From NCBI RefSeq assembly GCF_003206045.1, contig NZ_PZJM01000015.1:62001-126000 (forward strand): DNA of 64,000 nt, written 5' to 3'. The notes beneath the pieces were generated by a model that was given only the letters and a program-made list of their open reading frames with translations, made no database searches and was not told where the DNA came from. Below, piece after piece: positions 42,841 to 53,260 of this stretch (positions within the stretch are counted from its first letter, which is position 1; every line of letters starts with the position of its first letter). Origin of the DNA: Salinicola lusitanus. GTDB lineage: Bacteria > Pseudomonadota > Gammaproteobacteria > Pseudomonadales > Halomonadaceae. Both the position numbers and the translations under genes were made by a program.

Positions 42841-45195
42841 ATGTCCAACACCCAATCCGCAATCATTGCGCTGATCGCCGACGAGCTCGGTGTTCGGCCC
42901 CCTCAGGTCCATGCCGCCGTCGAACTGCTGGATGGCGGCGCCACCGTCCCGTTCATCGCCCGCTACCGCAAGGAAGTCACCGGCGGGCTCGACGATGGCC
43001 AGCTCCGCACGCTGGAAGAGCGCCTGCGCTACCTGCGTGAAATGGAAGAGCGCCGCGAAGCGATTCTGCAGGCGGTCGAGGAGCAGGGGCAGATGAGCGA
43101 GGCGCTCCGGGCCGAGCTGCTGGCGGCGACCACCAAGCAGCGGCTGGAAGATCTCTATCTGCCTTATCGGAAGAAACGCCGGACCAAGGCCCAGATCGCC
43201 CGGGAAGCCGGGCTGGAGCCCTTGGCCGATCGGCTGCTGGCCGAGCCGCATCTGGATCCGGAGCGCGAGGCGGCGGCGTTCGTCGATAGTGCGACCGGCG
43301 CCAGCCATGGTATCGAGGACGCCAAGGGCGCGCTGGACGGCGCCAAGCAGATCCTGATGGAGCGCTTCAGCGAAGAGGCCGAGCTGGTCGGACGGTTACG
43401 CGAGCGGCTATGGGAGGATGGCCAGCTTCGCGCCCGTCTGGTCAAGGGCAAGGAGGCGGAAGGTAGCAAGTTCTCGGATTATTTCGAGCACGACGAGGCG
43501 CTGGCCAAGACGCCTTCGCATCGGGCGCTGGCGATGTTCCGGGGTCGCAAGGAAGGGGTGCTGGCCCTTTCGCTGGTCATGGCCGGCGAGGACGATGCGC
43601 CCATTCACCCTGCCGAAGTGGCGATCGCCCGGCACGTCGGTATCGACCTGGGGGCCGAGCAGGCCGCTTCCCGATGGCTGAAGGAGGTGGTGCGCTGGAC
43701 CTGGAAGGTGAAACTCTACACCCATCTGGAAACCGAGCTGATGGGTCGTCTGCGCGAGCGGGCCGAGCAGGAGGCGATCGATGTCTTTGCCGCCAACCTC
43801 AAGGACCTGCTGCTGGCGGCGCCGGCCGGCCCCCGCACCACGCTGGGACTCGACCCCGGCCAGCGCACCGGCTGCAAGGTCGCCGTCGTCGATGCCACCG
43901 GGCGTTTCCTGGAGCAGGCCGTCATCTATCCGCACGCGCCGCAGAAGCGCTGGGACGAGGCGCTGGCGACGCTGGCCGGGCTGGTCGAACGCCATGACGT
44001 GTCGCTGGTGGCGATCGGCAACGGTACCGCCAGCCGTGAAACCGACAAGCTGGCTGCCGAACTGGTCAAGCGCGTGGCGCCACGCCAGCTGACCAAGGTG
44101 ATGGTGAGTGAAGCCGGCGCCTCGGTCTACTCGGCTTCGGAACTGGCGGCCAGGGAGTTTCCCGATCTCGATGTCTCGATTCGCGGGGCGGTGTCGATCG
44201 CCCGGCGCCTGCAGGACCCGCAGGCCGAGCTGGTCAAGATCGATCCCAAGTCGATCGGCGTCGGCCAGTATCAGCACGACGTCTCCCAGGTGAACCTGTC
44301 CCGGAGCCTCGAGACGGTGATCGAGGACTGCGTCAACGCGGTGGGGGTGGATCTCAACACCGCCTCCAGCGCGCTGCTCTCCCGGGTATCCGGCCTCAGC
44401 ACCATGCTCGCCGACAACATCGTCGCGCGGCGTGACCGTGAGGGGCCGTTCCGTACCCGCCAGGAACTCCTCGGCGTCGACAGGCTCGGCCCCAAGACGT
44501 TCGAACAGTGTGCGGGGTTCCTGCGCATCATGGGCGGTACCAATCCGCTCGATGCCAGCGCGGTGCACCCGGAGGCCTATCCGCTGGTGGCGCGTATCGC
44601 CGAACGCAACGGGCGTGAACTGGCCGGGCTGATCGGAGACAGCCGCTATCTCAAGACGCTCAAGCCCTCTGACTACGTCGACGAGGCGTTCGGGGTGCCG
44701 ACGGTCATCGATATCCTGGCTGAGCTCGACAAGCCCGGCCGCGACCCGCGTCCCGAGTTCAAGGCAGCGACCTTTCGTGAGGGCGTGGAGAAGATCGGCG
44801 ACCTCGAGCCGGGCATGCTGCTGGAGGGCGTGGTCACCAACGTGACCCATTTCGGCGCCTTCATCGATATCGGCGTGCATCAGGATGGGCTGGTGCATAT
44901 CTCCGCACTGGCCGACAAGTTCGTCGACGACCCGCGGCAAGTGGTCAAGGCCGGCGATATCGTCAAGGTCAAGGTGCTGGAGGTCGACGTGACGCGAAAG
45001 CGGATCGGTTTGACGATGCGACTCGGTGACGCACCCGGCGAGAGAACGGCTCCCGGCCAGCGTCGGTCGAGCGGCGGCAAGCCTGATGGCGCGGCACGGG
45101 GCCGTCAACCGCGGCAGGGCAGCGGTGACCGCCAATCCGCGCAGCCGGGGGGCGCGATGGCCGAGGCCTTGCTCAAGGCACAGCGACGACGCTAG
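42841..45195 (+). CDS. tex: RNA-binding transcription accessory protein Tex
   Basis: A 784-residue nucleic-acid-binding protein. The order of domains is an N-terminal helical region, a YqgF-like RNase-H fold ([18 protein letters not shown], about residue 338), a helix-hairpin-helix ([20 protein letters not shown], then [15 protein letters not shown]), and a C-terminal S1 domain ([19 protein letters not shown]). The tail is basic and Gln/Gly-rich. Two extra in-frame ATG/GTG codons lie just upstream; I took the one directly before SNTQSA. Needed for transcription under stress in relatives. It lies between pckA and gshA. Confidence 0.95.
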   Translation: MSNTQSAIIALIADELGVRPPQVHAAVELLDGGATVPFIARYRKEVTGGLDDGQLRTLEERLRYLREMEERREAILQAVEEQGQMSEALRAELLAATTKQRLEDLYLPYRKKRRTKAQIAREAGLEPLADRLLAEPHLDPEREAAAFVDSATGASHGIEDAKGALDGAKQILMERFSEEAELVGRLRERLWEDGQLRARLVKGKEAEGSKFSDYFEHDEALAKTPSHRALAMFRGRKEGVLALSLVMAGEDDAPIHPAEVAIARHVGIDLGAEQAASRWLKEVVRWTWKVKLYTHLETELMGRLRERAEQEAIDVFAANLKDLLLAAPAGPRTTLGLDPGQRTGCKVAVVDATGRFLEQAVIYPHAPQKRWDEALATLAGLVERHDVSLVAIGNGTASRETDKLAAELVKRVAPRQLTKVMVSEAGASVYSASELAAREFPDLDVSIRGAVSIARRLQDPQAELVKIDPKSIGVGQYQHDVSQVNLSRSLETVIEDCVNAVGVDLNTASSALLSRVSGLSTMLADNIVARRDREGPFRTRQELLGVDRLGPKTFEQCAGFLRIMGGTNPLDASAVHPEAYPLVARIAERNGRELAGLIGDSRYLKTLKPSDYVDEAFGVPTVIDILAELDKPGRDPRPEFKAATFREGVEKIGDLEPGMLLEGVVTNVTHFGAFIDIGVHQDGLVHISALADKFVDDPRQVVKAGDIVKVKVLEVDVTRKRIGLTMRLGDAPGERTAPGQRRSSGGKPDGAARGRQPRQGSGDRQSAQPGGAMAEALLKAQRRR

Positions 45196-45383
45196 GGGCT
45201 ATTGACGTTTCACGCACGAGCCCGGATCTCGGGCCACGAAGTCGTTAGCCTTGAAAGCGCTATCGTCGGCTCCATAATGAGGTTTGGCTCGCGGCGGCTC
45301 CGGCGACAGCAATGGCGTCCGGAGCCGTCGACGCACGGACAAACGGGGGAGCAGAGCTCTTCCCACGAAATAAGGTGTTGAGC

Positions 45384-46991
45384 GTGTCTGATCAACTCGC
45401 CACGAACGTCGGCCAACTGATGGCGCCGGCCCAGAAGGGATTGCTTGGTCGTCTACGGCGGGGCGTCGAAAAGGAGGGGCTGCGTGTCGACTCGAAGGCC
45501 GCCATTGCGCAGACCCTCCATCCGCACTCGCTCGGCTCGAAGTTGACCCACCCCCACATCACGACCGACTACTCGGAAGCGCTGCTCGAGTACATCACTC
45601 CGGTCTACTGCCGTCCCGCCGATGCGCTCTCCTTCCTGGGCGACCTGGTTCGCTTCACCTACCGCCAGCTCGACGACGAGTGGCTGTGGCCGGCCAGCAT
45701 GCCGGCGCGGCTCTCCGGCAACGACAGCGTGCCGATCGCCGACTACGGCACGTCCAACGTCGGCACCATGAAGCATGTCTATCGCAAGGGGCTGGATGTG
45801 CGTTACGGCCGCATCATGCAGTCGATCGCCGGCATCCACTACAACGTCTCTCTGCCGGACGACATCTGGCCGCTGCTGCAGGCACAGGAAGGCCGGCAAG
45901 GTGAATCGCTGCAGGGGTATCGCTCGGCGCGCTACTTCGACCTGATCCGTAATTTCCGCCGCAACAGCTGGCTGCTGCTCTATCTCTTCGGTGCGTCACC
46001 GGCGCTGGACCGCAGTTTCCTCGGCGAGGAGGACGGCGATAATCGCTGCGACAAGCTCGAGGCGATGGGCCGTGAGACGCGCTACGCGCGCTACGCGACC
46101 AGCCTGCGGATGTCCGATCTCGGCTACCAGAACAAGGTCCAGGAGCAGTTGAAGATCTGCTTCAATTCGCTTTCCAACTATGTCGGCACGCTTCGCCACG
46201 CGATCTCTGCCGAGTGGCCGGATTACCGTCGGATCGGGGTGGAGGTCGACGGCGAGTGGCGACAGCTCAGCGCCAACATCCTGCAGATCGAGAACGAGTA
46301 TTACAGCGACATCCGCCCGAAACGGGTGGCGCGACACGACGAGACGCCCACGCAGGCGCTGGAGGCCCGCGGTGTCGAATACATCGAGGTGCGCTGTCTG
46401 GATTTGAATCCGTTCCTGCCGCTGGGAATCGACGAGCCGCAGATGCGGTTCATGGATACGTTCCTGCTCTGGTGCCTGCTCTCGGAAAGCCCCTGGATTC
46501 CGGACGAGGAGTGCGATCGGCTGGACGACAACCGCCGGCTGGTGGTCGAACGGGGACGCGATCCGGATCTGAAACTGCGAATCGGCGATCGTCACGTGCC
46601 GTTGCGGACTCGGGGGCACGAAATCGTCGAGGGGCTGCGCGAGGTTGCCGGGCTGCTCGACGCCATCGAAGGTGACAATCTTCACGCGGCCGCCATCGAG
46701 ACGATCGCCCGGCGGCTGGACGACCCGGAACTCACCCCCTCGGCACAGATGCTGCGGGCGCTGGAGGCGCATGGTGGGGAGTGGGCCGACTTCATCGCCG
46801 ACCTGGCCAAGGAGCAGGGGCATCACTGGCGGTCGACACCGATGGACGAGTCGCGCGCCGAACTCTTTTCCCAACTGGTCGAGACCTCGCATCAGCAGCA
46901 GCACGATATCGAGGCCGAGGACCGGGTATCGTTCGCTCGGTTCATCACCGATTATTTCCAGCGGGCGAGGGAACCTCGTTCGGCGGCGTGA
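45384..46991 (+). CDS. gshA: Glutamate-cysteine ligase (GshA, type 1)
   Basis: A 535-residue gamma-glutamylcysteine synthetase, the first step of glutathione synthesis. Type 1 gamma-proteobacterial hallmarks are RRGVEKEGLRVD near the start, the ITTDYSEALLEYITP block, and the core GTSNVGTMKHVYRKGLDVRYG and SIAGIHYNVSLPD. The GTG at 45384 is placed six bases after AAGGTG, which decides the start; an upstream frame has no support. It lies 188 bases after tex. Length is close to E. coli GshA (518). Confidence 0.96.
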   Translation: MSDQLATNVGQLMAPAQKGLLGRLRRGVEKEGLRVDSKAAIAQTLHPHSLGSKLTHPHITTDYSEALLEYITPVYCRPADALSFLGDLVRFTYRQLDDEWLWPASMPARLSGNDSVPIADYGTSNVGTMKHVYRKGLDVRYGRIMQSIAGIHYNVSLPDDIWPLLQAQEGRQGESLQGYRSARYFDLIRNFRRNSWLLLYLFGASPALDRSFLGEEDGDNRCDKLEAMGRETRYARYATSLRMSDLGYQNKVQEQLKICFNSLSNYVGTLRHAISAEWPDYRRIGVEVDGEWRQLSANILQIENEYYSDIRPKRVARHDETPTQALEARGVEYIEVRCLDLNPFLPLGIDEPQMRFMDTFLLWCLLSESPWIPDEECDRLDDNRRLVVERGRDPDLKLRIGDRHVPLRTRGHEIVEGLREVAGLLDAIEGDNLHAAAIETIARRLDDPELTPSAQMLRALEAHGGEWADFIADLAKEQGHHWRSTPMDESRAELFSQLVETSHQQQHDIEAEDRVSFARFITDYFQRAREPRSAA

Positions 46992-47093
46992 GTCAGTGAA
47001 TCGTTAACGTTCGGCGAGAGTCCTGCGGTCGGCTGTCGTGAAATGGAAGCAAGGCCAGTGCTGGACCGAATTGGCCCTCAGTGGAAATGAGAT

Positions 47094-47648
47094 ATGCAAA
47101 TCAAGCGTTGGGTGGCCACAACCAGTATGCGTCAATGGTGCCTGCTGGGGCTGTTGATGTCCTGTTTCATGATGGCGGTCGCGCTCTACCTGCAGTACGG
47201 CGTTGGCCTCGAACCCTGCCCCTTGTGCATCTTCCAGCGCGTTGCGGTGATCTCGGCGGGTGTCATCTTCCTGATCGGGGCGATTCACAATCCCGCGAAA
47301 TCCGGGGGCCTTGTCTATGCCCTGCTCGCGCTGGTTGCCGTGCTGGCCGGCATCGGCGTGGCGGGGCGGCATGTCTGGCTGCAGACCCTGCCACCGGATA
47401 GCGTGCCCAGCTGTGGGCCGGGCCTGGACTACATGATGGACATGCTGCCGTTGTGGGATGTCATGGCTCGCGTGCTCCACGGCTCCGGCGAGTGCGCGGC
47501 CGTCGAGGGGGCGCTGTGGGGCGTCACGCTGCCGCAGTGGACGCTGCTCGGTTTCGTCGTCATGGGCACGATTCCGGTGATGATGTTGATATCCCGATTG
47601 CGCTACAGTGGCAGGACGGGTCGCGAACCGGCAGCGCAGACCTCTTGA
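47094..47648 (+). CDS. dsbB: Disulfide bond formation protein DsbB
   Basis: A 184-residue inner-membrane quinone reductase that re-oxidises DsbA. The first redox pair is C42 and C45 in EPCPLCIFQR; the second is C107 (VPSCGPG) and C134 (GSGECAAVEG) in the second periplasmic loop. Four hydrophobic segments match the family. The order dsbB-rsd is found in Pseudomonas too. Start ATG gives a normal-length protein. Confidence 0.95.
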   Translation: MQIKRWVATTSMRQWCLLGLLMSCFMMAVALYLQYGVGLEPCPLCIFQRVAVISAGVIFLIGAIHNPAKSGGLVYALLALVAVLAGIGVAGRHVWLQTLPPDSVPSCGPGLDYMMDMLPLWDVMARVLHGSGECAAVEGALWGVTLPQWTLLGFVVMGTIPVMMLISRLRYSGRTGREPAAQTS

Positions 47649-47806
47649 GAGCGCACCTTCCGGTTCGCACGGCAATGCCGCCCGACGACGCTGCGGGATC
47701 TGACGACGGCGCCGCCGGCGTCGGCATCCGGGGCCTTGTCCGGTAACAGGTGATGCAGTAGCGCGGGTCGTGCTGAAACGTCAGCAGCCCCAGGAGGAGA
47801 GTGATC

Positions 47807-48322
47807 ATGCTGGAAGACTGCAAGACGGCTCGGGAGCGGTGGGGCGGCGTGCACACGCTGATCGATCGATGGCTGGAGCAGCGCTACGACATGCTCGTGA
47901 CACTGGTCGATCTCCGTGAGTTCTGCGATGCCGATCTCTCGGCGGTGCCCAAGGCGAGAATCGATACTTTCAGTGAAGCACTGATGGACTACATCAGTGC
48001 CGGCCACTTCGAGATCTATCCGCAGTTGCGGGAAGAAGCCAAGGCCTTCGATGACCGGGAAGCCCTGACGGTGGCCGACAAGCTCCTGGCCCGCGTCGAT
48101 GCCTCGACCCAACTGGTGCTCGATTTCGACAACGAGTACGCGACCCCATCGCGCTGTCAGCACTATATCGATCGGCTTCCCGGCTGGCTGGGAAAACTGG
48201 GCGCAACCATGGCCGAACGTTTCGATCTCGAGGATCAGTTGATCGGCCGGCTGCACGCGGTGCACGCCCCCTCGTCGGAAGTGGCAACGCCCCCTGATGG
48301 TCAATCGCTGCGAACGGAGTGA
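47807..48322 (+). CDS. rsd: Regulator of sigma D (Rsd/AlgQ)
   Basis: A 171-residue all-helical protein. The family pattern CKTARERWGGVHTLIDRWLEQR at the start is clear, followed by LVTLVDLREF and a conserved middle (HFEIYPQLREEAKAF). In E. coli Rsd binds the housekeeping sigma factor; the Pseudomonas homologue AlgQ affects alginate and iron genes. GGAGG lies upstream; the ATG at 47807 has better spacing than the GTG at 47801. It lies downstream of dsbB. Confidence 0.92.
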   Translation: MLEDCKTARERWGGVHTLIDRWLEQRYDMLVTLVDLREFCDADLSAVPKARIDTFSEALMDYISAGHFEIYPQLREEAKAFDDREALTVADKLLARVDASTQLVLDFDNEYATPSRCQHYIDRLPGWLGKLGATMAERFDLEDQLIGRLHAVHAPSSEVATPPDGQSLRTE

Positions 48323-48414
48323 GTGCCCTCTTCCCGCGCCGCCATCCGCTCGTCTCGTTTCCCTGACGCCCTGGCTCTCGCCAGAGCGTCGCCATCTGCT
48401 CTGCCCTCGGACAG

Positions 48415-49083
48415 CTATGCCGATGGCGTTCGCAAGGAGAGCACGCGCCAGCCGCGCTCGCGAGCCAATTTCTCGAGTTCTTCGTCGGGGTCGACGGCCA
48501 CCGGCGTGGCGACCTCCTCGAGCAGGTAGCGATCATTGATCGAATCGCTGTAGAACCAGGCATCGTCCAGCGTCAGGGTGGGGTTCTGCTCCAGCCACTG
48601 CCTGACTCGCGTGACCTTGCCCTCGCGATAGCTGGGGACACCCTCCACGCGCCCGGTGTAGCGCCCGTTCTCCCGCTCCGCCTCGATCGCGATGAGATCG
48701 TCGACACCGAGCCGTGAAGCGATGGGGCCGGTGATGAAGCGGTTGGTGGCGGTCACGATCAGCAGGAAATCGCCGCGCTGGCGGTGCCACGCCAGCAGCT
48801 CCTCGCCCCGGGGCAGAACGTGAGGCTCGATCTTGCAGGCCATGAACTGCTGGTGCCAGGCATTGAGCTGCTCTTCGCTATGCTCGGCCAGCGGCTTAAG
48901 CGCCATCGAGAGGTAGGCCATGATGTCCAGCTCGCCCGCCCGATAGTCGCGGAGATACTGGTCGTTGGCACGCCGGTAGGCTTCGCCATCCACCGCGCCC
49001 TGTTCCACCAGGAATTCGCCCCAGGCGTGGTCGCTGTCACAGCTCAGCAGGGTGTTGTCGAGATCGAAGATGGCCAGACTCAA
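48415..49083 (-). CDS. HAD-IB family hydrolase (SerB-like)
   Basis: A 222-residue HAD phosphatase with TIGR01490-type features. Motif I is AIFDLDNTLLSCDSD, motif II IVTATNRF, then a Lys in GVPSYREGKVTRV and motif IV YSDSINDRYLL. The start is a TTG at 49083, with GGAG six bases upstream, because no ATG fits the domain start. The HAD gene is divergent from rppH with a 284-base gap, as in Pseudomonas (PA0335-rppH). The substrate is not known; phosphoserine phosphatase-like activity is one possibility. Confidence 0.87.
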   Translation of the reverse strand: MSLAIFDLDNTLLSCDSDHAWGEFLVEQGAVDGEAYRRANDQYLRDYRAGELDIMAYLSMALKPLAEHSEEQLNAWHQQFMACKIEPHVLPRGEELLAWHRQRGDFLLIVTATNRFITGPIASRLGVDDLIAIEAERENGRYTGRVEGVPSYREGKVTRVRQWLEQNPTLTLDDAWFYSDSINDRYLLEEVATPVAVDPDEELEKLARERGWRVLSLRTPSA

Positions 49084-49367
49084 GGTTGGCTCCTGTCTTT
49101 GCGGGTGTCGTTGGGGCAACAGCGTTGCCGTTCGGATCGTGAGCGCGAGCGGTCGGCAGTATCGCAAACTCCCGCCGTTTTGCCCACGATGACGCCCTTG
49201 GCGGTTGCCGGGCAATGATTTCCTGTCGCCAAGGACGTGGCTGCAAGCGCTGGTGTCGTGGCACGCTGATGTCGAGGTTTTATCGCTGGTTGGCCTAAGG
49301 CGTATTGATGCCCTTTCTCGCTTTGTGGAAGAATGATCCCAACGACGATTGAGCTAAGGTGAACGCT
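49084..49367. other. 284-base divergent gap between the HAD-IB gene and rppH, no gene seen
   Basis: No ORF with a ribosome site, no repeat and no strong hairpin noticed. It should hold two promoters, but none is clear enough to name. Confidence 0.5.
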
Positions 49368-49868
49368 GTGATAGACGCCGATGGCTTTCGGCCGAACGTT
49401 GGCATCATCATCGCCAACTGTGAGGGCCAACTGCTTTGGGCGCGTCGGGCGGGTCAGGAGGCGTGGCAGTTCCCGCAGGGAGGGATCAAGGCATGCGAGA
49501 CGCCAGATCAGGCGCTCTTCCGGGAACTCGAGGAGGAAATCGGGCTGACGTCCAACGATGTCGATGTGGTCGCCTGTACGCGAGGCTGGCTGCGCTACCG
49601 TCTCCCCCGACGCATGGTCCGAACGCATTCGAAACCGCTCTGCATCGGCCAGAAGCAGAAGTGGTTTCTACTGAAAATTCGCTGTCACGACAGTCAGGTC
49701 TGCGTCGACAGCACGCCCAAGCCTGAATTCGATGGCTGGCGCTGGGTGAGTTACTGGTATCCTCTGGGACAGGTCGTCTCCTTCAAGCGCGAAGTCTACC
49801 GGCGCGCGCTGCGGGAGTTGGCGCCCGAATTCCATCGGTTGTCCCTGGAGGAAATGGCCAGGCTCTAA
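49368..49868 (+). CDS. rppH: RNA pyrophosphohydrolase RppH
   Basis: A 166-residue Nudix enzyme that removes pyrophosphate from 5'-triphosphate mRNA to start decay. The Nudix box reads [20 protein letters not shown] then IGL. N-terminal [15 protein letters not shown] and QFPQGG are family hallmarks. The GTG at 49368, six bases after AAGGTG, matches known starts; an earlier GTG is less likely. It lies upstream of ptsP, the conserved rppH-ptsP pair. Confidence 0.96.
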   Translation: MIDADGFRPNVGIIIANCEGQLLWARRAGQEAWQFPQGGIKACETPDQALFRELEEEIGLTSNDVDVVACTRGWLRYRLPRRMVRTHSKPLCIGQKQKWFLLKIRCHDSQVCVDSTPKPEFDGWRWVSYWYPLGQVVSFKREVYRRALRELAPEFHRLSLEEMARL

Positions 49869-50001
49869 GGTAGGCAGCACGATTCATGACGGAATGACTC
49901 CATCGCTGATGGCGACGCTCGCTGCAAGCGCGTCCGGGGATGGCGTCATACCGGCCCACCGATGCCAAGACGAGGATCTCCTCGCCCACAAGAAAAGGCC
50001 C

Positions 50002-52263
50002 ATGCTCGATACCCTTCGCCGCATCGTTCAGGAAGTCAATGGCGCTCGTAGCCTGGATGCCGCGCTGGCAACCATGGTGCGCCGAATCCGCAAGGCGATG
50101 CGCACCGACGTCTGCTCCATCTATCTGTTCGATCGCGAGCGCGATCGCCTGGTGCTGATGGATACGATCGGCCTGCGGACGCAGGCCGTGGGGGTCGTGA
50201 CCCTGCGTCTGGGGGAGGGGCTGGTCGGGCTCGTCGGGCAGCGTGAAGAGGCGCTGAATCTGGAAGACGCGCCATCCCATCCGCAATTCCGCTATTTTGC
50301 GGAGACGGGGGAGGAGCGCTTCTCGAGCTTTCTCGGCGTGCCGATCATTCACCAGCGTCGAATGCTTGGGGTTCTGGTCGTCCAGCAGCAGGAGAAGCGC
50401 CGTTTCGACGAGGGTGACGAGGCGTTTCTGGTCACGATGGCGGCGCAATTGGCGGGTGTTCTGGCCCATGCGCTGGTGTCGGGCACGCTCAGTCGTCCCA
50501 CGGGCCCGGACGGACAGGCGATGTTCTCGGGCGTGGCGGCTTCGCCGGGGATGGCGATCGGCGAGATCGTGGTGGTCGCCCCGCCTGCCGACCTGGATAG
50601 CGTGCCGGACCTGATCCCGACCGACCCGGATGCCGAGGTGGTCCGTCTCCATGCCGCGCTGGCCCATGTCCGCGAGGATATCCGCAAGGCGGGTGCCCGC
50701 CTGGCCAGCCGTATCTCCACCCAGGAACTCGCGCTCTTCGACGTCTACCAGCAGATGCTGGGAGACGCGGCGCTGGGCAACGAGGTGGAGAAGCGGATCC
50801 GGGAGGGCCAGTGGGCGCCGGGTGCGCTGGCCGATGTGGTGCGTCGGCACACGCAGTATCTGGAACGGGTCGACGACGGCTATCTGCGCGAACGGGCAGC
50901 GGATATCCGGGATCTGGGCCGTCGGGTGCTGGCCCACCTGCAGGAGGGCAACGAGCGCACTCCCTCGACCTATCCCGACAACGCCATTCTGGTCGGCGAC
51001 GAGATCAGCGCGGCAACGCTGGGCGAACTGCCCAGGAAACGTCTGGCGGCGCTGGTCTCGATTCGGGGGTCCAGCAATTCCCATGTCGCCATCCTGGCCA
51101 GAGCCATGGGCATCCCCACGGTGCTGGGGATGGTCGACCTGCCGCTGCCCAGGATCAACGGAGCCAAGGCGATCCTCGATGGCCACCGGGGACGGCTCTT
51201 CGTGCGACCCGAGCCTCAGCTGGCCAAGCGCTACGAACGTCTGATCAAGGAAGAGCGAGCCTTGGCGGAGGTGCTCGAGCACGAGCAGCATCTGCCCAGC
51301 GAGACCTCCGACGGACACCCCATGCCGCTGCTGGTCAATACCGGGCTGGCGGTAGATGCCGTTGCCCAGCTCAAGCCACGTGTCAGCGGGGTGGGGCTCT
51401 ATCGAACGGAAGTTCCGTTCATGATGAACGAGCGCTTCCCCAGCGAGCAGGAGCAGACCCGGCTCTATCACGAGCAACTGGCCAGCTTCGCCCCTCTGCC
51501 GGTGGTCATGCGCACGCTCGACATCGGCGGCGACAAGGATCTGCCCTATTTCCCGATCAACGAGGCCAATCCGTTTCTCGGCTGGCGCGGCATTCGCGTC
51601 ACGTTGGATCATCCGGAAGTGCTGATGGTGCAGATGCGAGCGATGTTGATGGCGTCGCGAGAGCTGGACAATCTGCGCATCCTGCTGCCGATGATTACCA
51701 GCGTGGACGAGGTCGATACCGCGCTACGCCTGCTGGCGCGCGCGCGTGAAGAGCTTGCCGAGGAGGGGATCGAGGTCGCGTCGCCCAAGGTTGGCGTCAT
51801 GATCGAGGTGCCCGCGACACTCTACCAACTGCCAGCCCTGGCGGAGCGGGTCGACTTCTTCTCGGTGGGAAGCAACGACCTGACCCAGTACCTGCTCGCG
51901 GTGGATCGCAACAACGCCCGCGTGTCCGGGCTCTACGATGCCTGCCATCCGGCGGTGCTCAACGCCCTCTCGCGCCTTGCCCAGGAGAGCCGGCAACTCG
52001 CCGTGCCCGCTTCCGTCTGCGGTGAGCTTGCCGGTGATCCCGCCGGTGCATTGCTGCTGATGGGCATGGGGTTCGATGCGTTGTCGATGAATGCGCCCAG
52101 CCTGCCACGGGTGCGAGCCGCGATCCGGCGGGTCGGCATCGGCGACGCTCGCGCGCTGGTGGCGGAAACGCTGTCGTTGCCGACCACGGCAGTGGTGAGG
52201 GCACACCTGCGTCAGCGGCTGACGGACTGGCAGATCGGCCATCTGCTGCCACCCCAGGACTAG
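50002..52263 (+). CDS. ptsP: Phosphoenolpyruvate-protein phosphotransferase PtsP (PTS-Ntr enzyme I)
   Basis: A 753-residue EI-Ntr. An N-terminal GAF domain (about 1-160) is followed by the EI phosphohistidine domain with H361 in GSSNSHVAILARAMG and the PEP-binding domain (GLYRTEVPFM, TLDIGGDKDLPYF, GSNDLTQYLLAVDR). It passes phosphate to NPr (PtsO) and sets nitrogen and potassium signals. I used ATG 50002 because MLDTLRRIVQEVNGARS matches the family start; a longer frame has no support. Stop codon overlaps that of the convergent NRDE gene in CTAG. Confidence 0.96.
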   Translation: MLDTLRRIVQEVNGARSLDAALATMVRRIRKAMRTDVCSIYLFDRERDRLVLMDTIGLRTQAVGVVTLRLGEGLVGLVGQREEALNLEDAPSHPQFRYFAETGEERFSSFLGVPIIHQRRMLGVLVVQQQEKRRFDEGDEAFLVTMAAQLAGVLAHALVSGTLSRPTGPDGQAMFSGVAASPGMAIGEIVVVAPPADLDSVPDLIPTDPDAEVVRLHAALAHVREDIRKAGARLASRISTQELALFDVYQQMLGDAALGNEVEKRIREGQWAPGALADVVRRHTQYLERVDDGYLRERAADIRDLGRRVLAHLQEGNERTPSTYPDNAILVGDEISAATLGELPRKRLAALVSIRGSSNSHVAILARAMGIPTVLGMVDLPLPRINGAKAILDGHRGRLFVRPEPQLAKRYERLIKEERALAEVLEHEQHLPSETSDGHPMPLLVNTGLAVDAVAQLKPRVSGVGLYRTEVPFMMNERFPSEQEQTRLYHEQLASFAPLPVVMRTLDIGGDKDLPYFPINEANPFLGWRGIRVTLDHPEVLMVQMRAMLMASRELDNLRILLPMITSVDEVDTALRLLARAREELAEEGIEVASPKVGVMIEVPATLYQLPALAERVDFFSVGSNDLTQYLLAVDRNNARVSGLYDACHPAVLNALSRLAQESRQLAVPASVCGELAGDPAGALLLMGMGFDALSMNAPSLPRVRAAIRRVGIGDARALVAETLSLPTTAVVRAHLRQRLTDWQIGHLLPPQD

Positions 52264-53027
52264 CCCGTCGGCGGTGTCGTCAGCCGTGTCACGTCGCCGG
52301 CCGGGATGCCGTTCGCCGCGAATCGCTGCTCCTCCAGCGTCGTTGCCGTCGCCGAGACCGTGACCAGGGTCGTGGCTCGTGTCCCGTAATCCTGCCCCAC
52401 GATGAAAGCAGCCGAGAGCACGCGCTCCAGGTCCCGGCCAACCCCGGTGTGGGGGAGTTCGGCGGGCGGTGCCTGATGCGTGTCGGCCATGGCCGAGCGC
52501 ATGCCGACCCGCCAATCCGGCGTCGTCAGCGCCCGTCGCAGCGCGTCTCGTGCCTGAACGACCTTGGGCCAGGGCGTATCGAGGCTGGCATTGGACAAGC
52601 CGTGCAGGCCGGGGGGTACGAGCTGGAGACGAGTGTCCTGACGACTGTGATGCAGCGTCCACAGCTGCATCTCCGACATCACCAGCAGGTTGAACCCCGC
52701 GTAGGCCTTGGCGCCACCCGCTGCCAGCGTGTCCAGCCAGGTGGCCAGATCGTCGACCTCGAGAGCTCGACGCACGAGCTCGCCGCGACTGGGGCCGGCG
52801 GCTGGCGGGGAACTCCGCCCCTCCCTGACGTTGGTCAGGGCGGCCACCCTCGTGGGTGTCGCCGCCAGCCAGGTTCCCCCTCCCACCAGGTCACGACCGC
52901 CGGTCAGGTCGCTGTCGGGCCAGCGATGCAGCGCGTCGGCCGGGCGGGCGTGAAATTCGTCGCGATTGGCGGCGAGACGCAATCTCGTCGCGGCCTGCGG
53001 CTGCCAATCGAACACGATCAAGCACAT
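52260..53027 (-). CDS. NRDE family protein (TANGO2-like)
   Basis: A 255-residue protein beginning MCLIVFDW with the motif ANRDEFHARP (N21-E24) that names the NRDE/TANGO2 family; C2 suggests an N-terminal-nucleophile-like fold. LVGGGTWLA and FNLLV segments match relatives, as does GLSNASLDTPWPKV. The function is not established; in eukaryotes TANGO2 is linked to lipid, heme and CoA metabolism. It is convergent with ptsP, sharing the stop CTAG, and divergent from the tauE-like gene with a 233-base gap. Confidence 0.87.
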   Translation of the reverse strand: MCLIVFDWQPQAATRLRLAANRDEFHARPADALHRWPDSDLTGGRDLVGGGTWLAATPTRVAALTNVREGRSSPPAAGPSRGELVRRALEVDDLATWLDTLAAGGAKAYAGFNLLVMSEMQLWTLHHSRQDTRLQLVPPGLHGLSNASLDTPWPKVVQARDALRRALTTPDWRVGMRSAMADTHQAPPAELPHTGVGRDLERVLSAAFIVGQDYGTRATTLVTVSATATTLEEQRFAANGIPAGDVTRLTTPPTG

Positions 53028-53260
53028 GCGGCGACCTCCAGCGGGGGTGGGCGTAGGAGTGAGCGGTCGGGGTCCGCCATGACACGGCCCCGTCGGCAGC
53101 GTACCATAAGCGCGCTAGCGACCCGGGCGAGCTTTCCGCCGTTGCCTCGCGCTCTACAGGACCGTCACATGCTCATTGTCCCACTCTCCACCACCGCCAC
53201 ACCGGCGGCAGGGCCTGCTTTCCTTCCCTTTCCTCCATTCGTCAGGTGGGGAGGCACCCG

